Shown: piece by piece, positions 5,085 to 6,945 of the stretch
How positions within the stretch are numbered: position 1 is the first letter of the stretch
Layout: every line of letters begins with the position of its first letter
From: Anaerolineae bacterium
Lineage (GTDB): Bacteria > Chloroflexota > Anaerolineae > JAFGEY01
Direction: 5' to 3'
NCBI GenBank assembly: GCA_016929205.1
Contig: JAFGJF010000599.1
Location: 1 to 6,945 of the forward strand
Length of the DNA: 6,945 nt
Notes under the pieces: model-generated
What the model was told of the DNA's origin: nothing
Databases searched by the model: none
The model's input: the letters and a program-made list of their open reading frames with translations, nothing else
Translations under genes and position numbers: made by a program

Positions 5085-6098
5085 ATGATCGGTTCCATTA
5101 AGCACAAAGTAGAAACCTCGGCAGACCCCGAGGATCGGGCTAAAAATGACCAAACCGAGACCGAAGAGGGAATGTTTGACTTGGGGAACGTTCCTTGCGA
5201 CGACGCCGTGGGCTTGTACCTGAAAGAGATGGGCTGTGTAGCTCTATTGTCGCTAGAGGAAGAGGTCGCACTGGCCAAGACAGTGAGTCGAGGACGAGAA
5301 GCCGAGAGAGAGTTACAACGGGCCGACCTCGACGCAGAGGAATGCGGTCGCTTGAAGCGAAGAATAGAGCAAGCCCACCAGGCGCGTGCACATCTGATCA
5401 AAGCTAACACGCGCCTGGTTGTCAGCATTGCCAAAAGGTACATTGGACAAGGAGTTCCTTTTCTGGACCTGGTCCAGGAAGGAAACCTGGGTCTGATCAA
5501 GACCATAGAAAAGTTCGAATATACGCGTGGATGCCGGTTCAGCACCTATGCCACGTGGTGGATCCGACAGTGTATTACACGTGCCATTGCCGATCAGGGA
5601 CGGACGATCCGTGTCCCGGTACACATGGTCGAGCAAATTCGCCGGCTGTACAAGACTGCTTACCGACTGGAGCAAGTGCATGGCCACAAGCCAACGCCGG
5701 AAGAGATCGCGGAAGAGATGGAAATCTCCCCCGGCAGAGTACAGTGGATGCTTAATGTGTCCAGTCATCCTGATTCGCTGGCGAGACCTGTTGGAGAAGA
5801 TGAGGAAAGCGAGCTAGAGGCCTTTATTGAAGACGATAGCCTTCTTTCACCTGAGGAAAGTGCGCATCAGAGTCAACTGCGAGTCAAAGTGCAGCAAGTG
5901 CTAGACACCCTTACACCCCGCGAGGCCAGTATCCTGCGCCTGCGGTTTGGCCTGCAAGATGGGCGCAACCATACATTGGAGCAAGTCGGGCACAAGTTCG
6001 GCCTGACGCGTGAACGCATCCGGCAGATCGAAAAACAAGCACTCAGGCGATTGCGCCATCCTGCACGCAGCCGGCGGCTGCGTGATTCCCTGACCTGA
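5085..6098 (+). CDS. rpoD: RNA polymerase sigma-70 factor, RpoD/SigA type
   Basis: The 337-residue protein has the primary-sigma layout without a long region 1.1. Region 1.2 is at about residues 37-70 ([12 protein letters not shown]). Region 2 is at about 107-172, including [12 protein letters not shown] for core binding and [17 protein letters not shown] for -10 recognition and melting. Region 3 is at about 176-255 ([15 protein letters not shown]). Region 4 is at about 268-328, ending in the -35-binding helix [18 protein letters not shown]. It directs RNA polymerase to housekeeping-type promoters such as those seen in this window. I chose ATG 5085 because GGGAG lies 7 bases upstream; in-frame starts at 4977 and 5061 lack such a site. 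It could be the main sigma or a group 2 paralogue, and sequence alone does not decide. Inverted repeats at 4985-5007 and 5032-5055 may structure its leader. Confidence 0.9.
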   Translation: MIGSIKHKVETSADPEDRAKNDQTETEEGMFDLGNVPCDDAVGLYLKEMGCVALLSLEEEVALAKTVSRGREAERELQRADLDAEECGRLKRRIEQAHQARAHLIKANTRLVVSIAKRYIGQGVPFLDLVQEGNLGLIKTIEKFEYTRGCRFSTYATWWIRQCITRAIADQGRTIRVPVHMVEQIRRLYKTAYRLEQVHGHKPTPEEIAEEMEISPGRVQWMLNVSSHPDSLARPVGEDEESELEAFIEDDSLLSPEESAHQSQLRVKVQQVLDTLTPREASILRLRFGLQDGRNHTLEQVGHKFGLTRERIRQIEKQALRRLRHPARSRRLRDSLT

Positions 6099-6294
6099 TC
6101 CAGTCCCCTATTGGTAAAATTGCGCCGCTCAGGCGACAATCCAGTGTTGAACAGCCAGCGCAGCAGCTTCCGGTGCAGATCCTCCATTCCGCATATCGGT
6201 GACCATCGACACTCAGAACGAGTGTGTCATCATCTTGGTCGCAACGCCATGTCCGATAGGTGCTTTTCAGGGCCAACCACTCAGCAGGCGACAT
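6099..6294 (-). pseudogene. Possible frameshifted small ORF between tRNA-Pro and the sigma gene
   Basis: From ATG 6294 the minus strand reads MSPAEWLALKSTYRTWRCDQ and continues plausibly to SVDGHRYAE. It then becomes cysteine-rich and unconvincing. A neighbouring frame takes over at 6187 with MEDLHRKLLRWLFNTGLSPE. A single-base indel near 6187-6190 would join the two into one protein-like sequence. No good ribosome binding site precedes the start (AAGG abuts the ATG), a terminator lies upstream, and no natural stop appears before the sigma gene. I do not recognise the product. It may be a decayed gene, or chance. Nothing else was found in the 218 bases between the sigma gene and the terminator. 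Confidence 0.2.
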
Positions 6295-6316
6295 CCTTAC
6301 AGCAAGCACTCATACT

Positions 6317-6368
6317 AAAACACAGCCAGCACGGAAGAGGAAAATCGTATGCCGTGCTGGCTGCGTTT
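6317..6368 (-). terminator. Strong intrinsic terminator downstream of tRNA-Pro
   Basis: AAACACAGCCAGCACGG (6318-6334) and CCGTGCTGGCTGCGTTT (6352-6368) form a 17-base-pair stem with one G-U pair around a 17-base loop. On the minus strand the stem ends in TTTT, about 10 bases after the tRNA 3' end. On the plus strand it is followed by TTT only, so it might weakly stop transcripts from the sigma gene as well. Confidence 0.8.
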
Positions 6369-6377
6369 AGGAAAAAG

Positions 6378-6451
6378 TCGGGAAGGTGGGACTTGAACCC
6401 ACGGCCTCACGGACCCAAACCGTGCGCGCTAGCCATCTGCGCTACTCCCCG
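6378..6451 (-). tRNA. tRNA-Pro (anticodon UGG)
   Basis: The minus strand folds into a full cloverleaf of 74 bases. The acceptor CGGGGAG pairs with CTTCCCG (one G-U pair). The D arm is closed by GCGC/GCGC. The anticodon stem CACGG/CCGTG carries loop TTTGGGT, so the anticodon is UGG (reads CCA and wobble Pro codons). The T arm is GTGGG/CCCAC with loop TTCAAGT. The discriminator is A and the CCA end is not encoded, so it must be added by nucleotidyltransferase. A perfect promoter lies just upstream and a strong terminator just downstream, indicating a single-gene unit. Confidence 0.95.
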
Positions 6452-6479
6452 AATACCTTATTCTCTTGACTACATTACG

Positions 6480-6508
6480 ATTATAGTGCCAAGTCGCGTT
6501 TTTGTCAA
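6480..6508 (-). promoter_or_regulatory. Perfect consensus sigma-70 promoter for tRNA-Pro
   Basis: On the minus strand, TTGACA (6508-6503), a 17-base spacer and TATAAT (6485-6480) match the consensus at every position. Transcription would start near 6472, about 20 bases before the mature tRNA 5' end at 6451. Confidence 0.85.
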
Positions 6509-6529
6509 AGCGACACAACCAGTTCCAAC

Positions 6530-6557
6530 TTGATTTTTCCCAACAACATAGTACAAT
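6530..6557 (+). promoter_or_regulatory. Sigma-70 promoter for murJ
   Basis: TTGATT (6530-6535) and TACAAT (6552-6557) are separated by 16 bases. The predicted start is near 6564, about 25 bases before the murJ ATG. It is divergent from the tRNA-Pro promoter, with about 20 bases between the two -35 elements. Confidence 0.6.
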
Positions 6558-6588
6558 TCGACCATCTTTATTGAGGATGTGCTTGACT

Positions 6589-6945
6589 ATGAGCTCCGAA
6601 CAGATCTCACCAGCATCACCCCGGCATAAATTTGTCAGTACGGCCGGTATGGTCATGGTGGCAATGTCTCTCAGCAGACTATTGGGCCTGGCGCGAGAGT
6701 CACTTCTGGGCAGTGCATTCAGCGCCAGCGCCGAGATGGATGCCTTTCGTGCTGCGTCTCGTATCCCCGACACATTGTATGTGCTGGTCGCGGGTGGGGC
6801 GTTGGGTTCGGCGTTTATCCCTACCTTTACGGCATACCTGGCCCAAAACAAACGCCAAACAGCGTGGCAGGTTGCCAGCGCGGTCATCAACCTGTTTTTT
6901 TTGATCGCGTTTGCCGCTTCGGTGGCGGCGTTCTTGCTTGCTCCC
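6589..6945 (+). CDS. murJ: Lipid II flippase MurJ (MviN family), N-terminal 119 codons, runs off window
   Basis: MurJ moves the lipid-linked peptidoglycan precursor lipid II across the cytoplasmic membrane. The visible part has family hallmarks: SLSRLLGLARESLLGSAF (about residues 27-44), SAEMDAFRAASRIPDTLYVL (about 47-66), and GGALGSAFIPTFTAYL (about 69-84), matching the MviN pattern SRlLGlvRe, aDAF.vAfriPn and lfaeGalssaFvPvf. Hydrophobic segments appear at about 15-35, 62-80 and 95-118. Members are usually around 500 residues, so most is missing because the window ends. I chose ATG 6589, where GAGGA lies 11 bases upstream. An in-frame ATG at 6577 immediately abuts that site and is less likely. 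A run of eight T (6894-6901) encodes part of the third hydrophobic segment. Confidence 0.92.
   Translation, partial: MSSEQISPASPRHKFVSTAGMVMVAMSLSRLLGLARESLLGSAFSASAEMDAFRAASRIPDTLYVLVAGGALGSAFIPTFTAYLAQNKRQTAWQVASAVINLFFLIAFAASVAAFLLAP

Noticed and set aside
6111..6533. 140-codon plus-strand ORF
   Set aside because: It reads through the terminator hairpin and the antisense of tRNA-Pro; the GRWDLNPRPHGPKP stretch is the typical mistranslation of a tRNA gene.

Overview
The window looks like chromosomal DNA of a bacterium with moderate GC content. The gene content (CarD-type RNA polymerase regulators, a four-domain S1 protein, an archaeal-type STAND ATPase, and a CspA plus RRM pair beside a short RpoD-like sigma factor) is most compatible with a Chloroflexota (Anaerolineae-like) genome. 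That assignment is inferred from recalled family resemblance, not from a search.

Left half, minus strand (about 4155 down to 1). An apparent four-gene operon reads: STAND-type ATPase, a 164-residue helical protein of unknown function, a four-domain ribosomal protein S1 homologue, and a CarD-family regulator. Gaps between genes are 13 to 18 bases. A possible weak terminator follows CarD. Next come a short decayed copy of the S1 gene's 3' end, an extended translation initiation factor IF-1, and the first 15 codons of a second CarD-family gene that runs off the window. Most of these products act on transcription or translation initiation. The S1 remnant and the paired CarD genes point to an old tandem duplication.

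Centre (4100-4408). This control region holds two perfect palindromes with the same 18-base core. They flank two overlapping, oppositely directed promoter-like sequences (each TTGGCA, 18 bases, TATAAT) that are mirror images about base 4132. To the right lie a near-consensus promoter and a long leader with a strong terminator-like hairpin ahead of the cold-shock gene.

Right half, plus strand (4409-6098). A CspA-family cold-shock protein, an RRM protein with an arginine-rich tail, and a primary-type sigma-70 factor follow in that order. The first two form a tight pair (20-base gap). The sigma gene follows after 140 bases and has its own ribosome binding site.

Right end (6099-6945). A 218-base stretch contains no convincing gene, only a possible frameshifted minus-strand ORF. 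It is followed by a strong terminator hairpin, a minus-strand tRNA-Pro(UGG) with a perfect consensus promoter, and the promoter and first 119 codons of a divergent murJ-like lipid II flippase gene.

I see no CRISPR array, insertion sequence or phage gene. The most unusual items are the mirror-symmetric palindrome/promoter block, the S1 remnant upstream of IF-1, the cspA leader hairpin, and the ATPase heading an S1/CarD operon.
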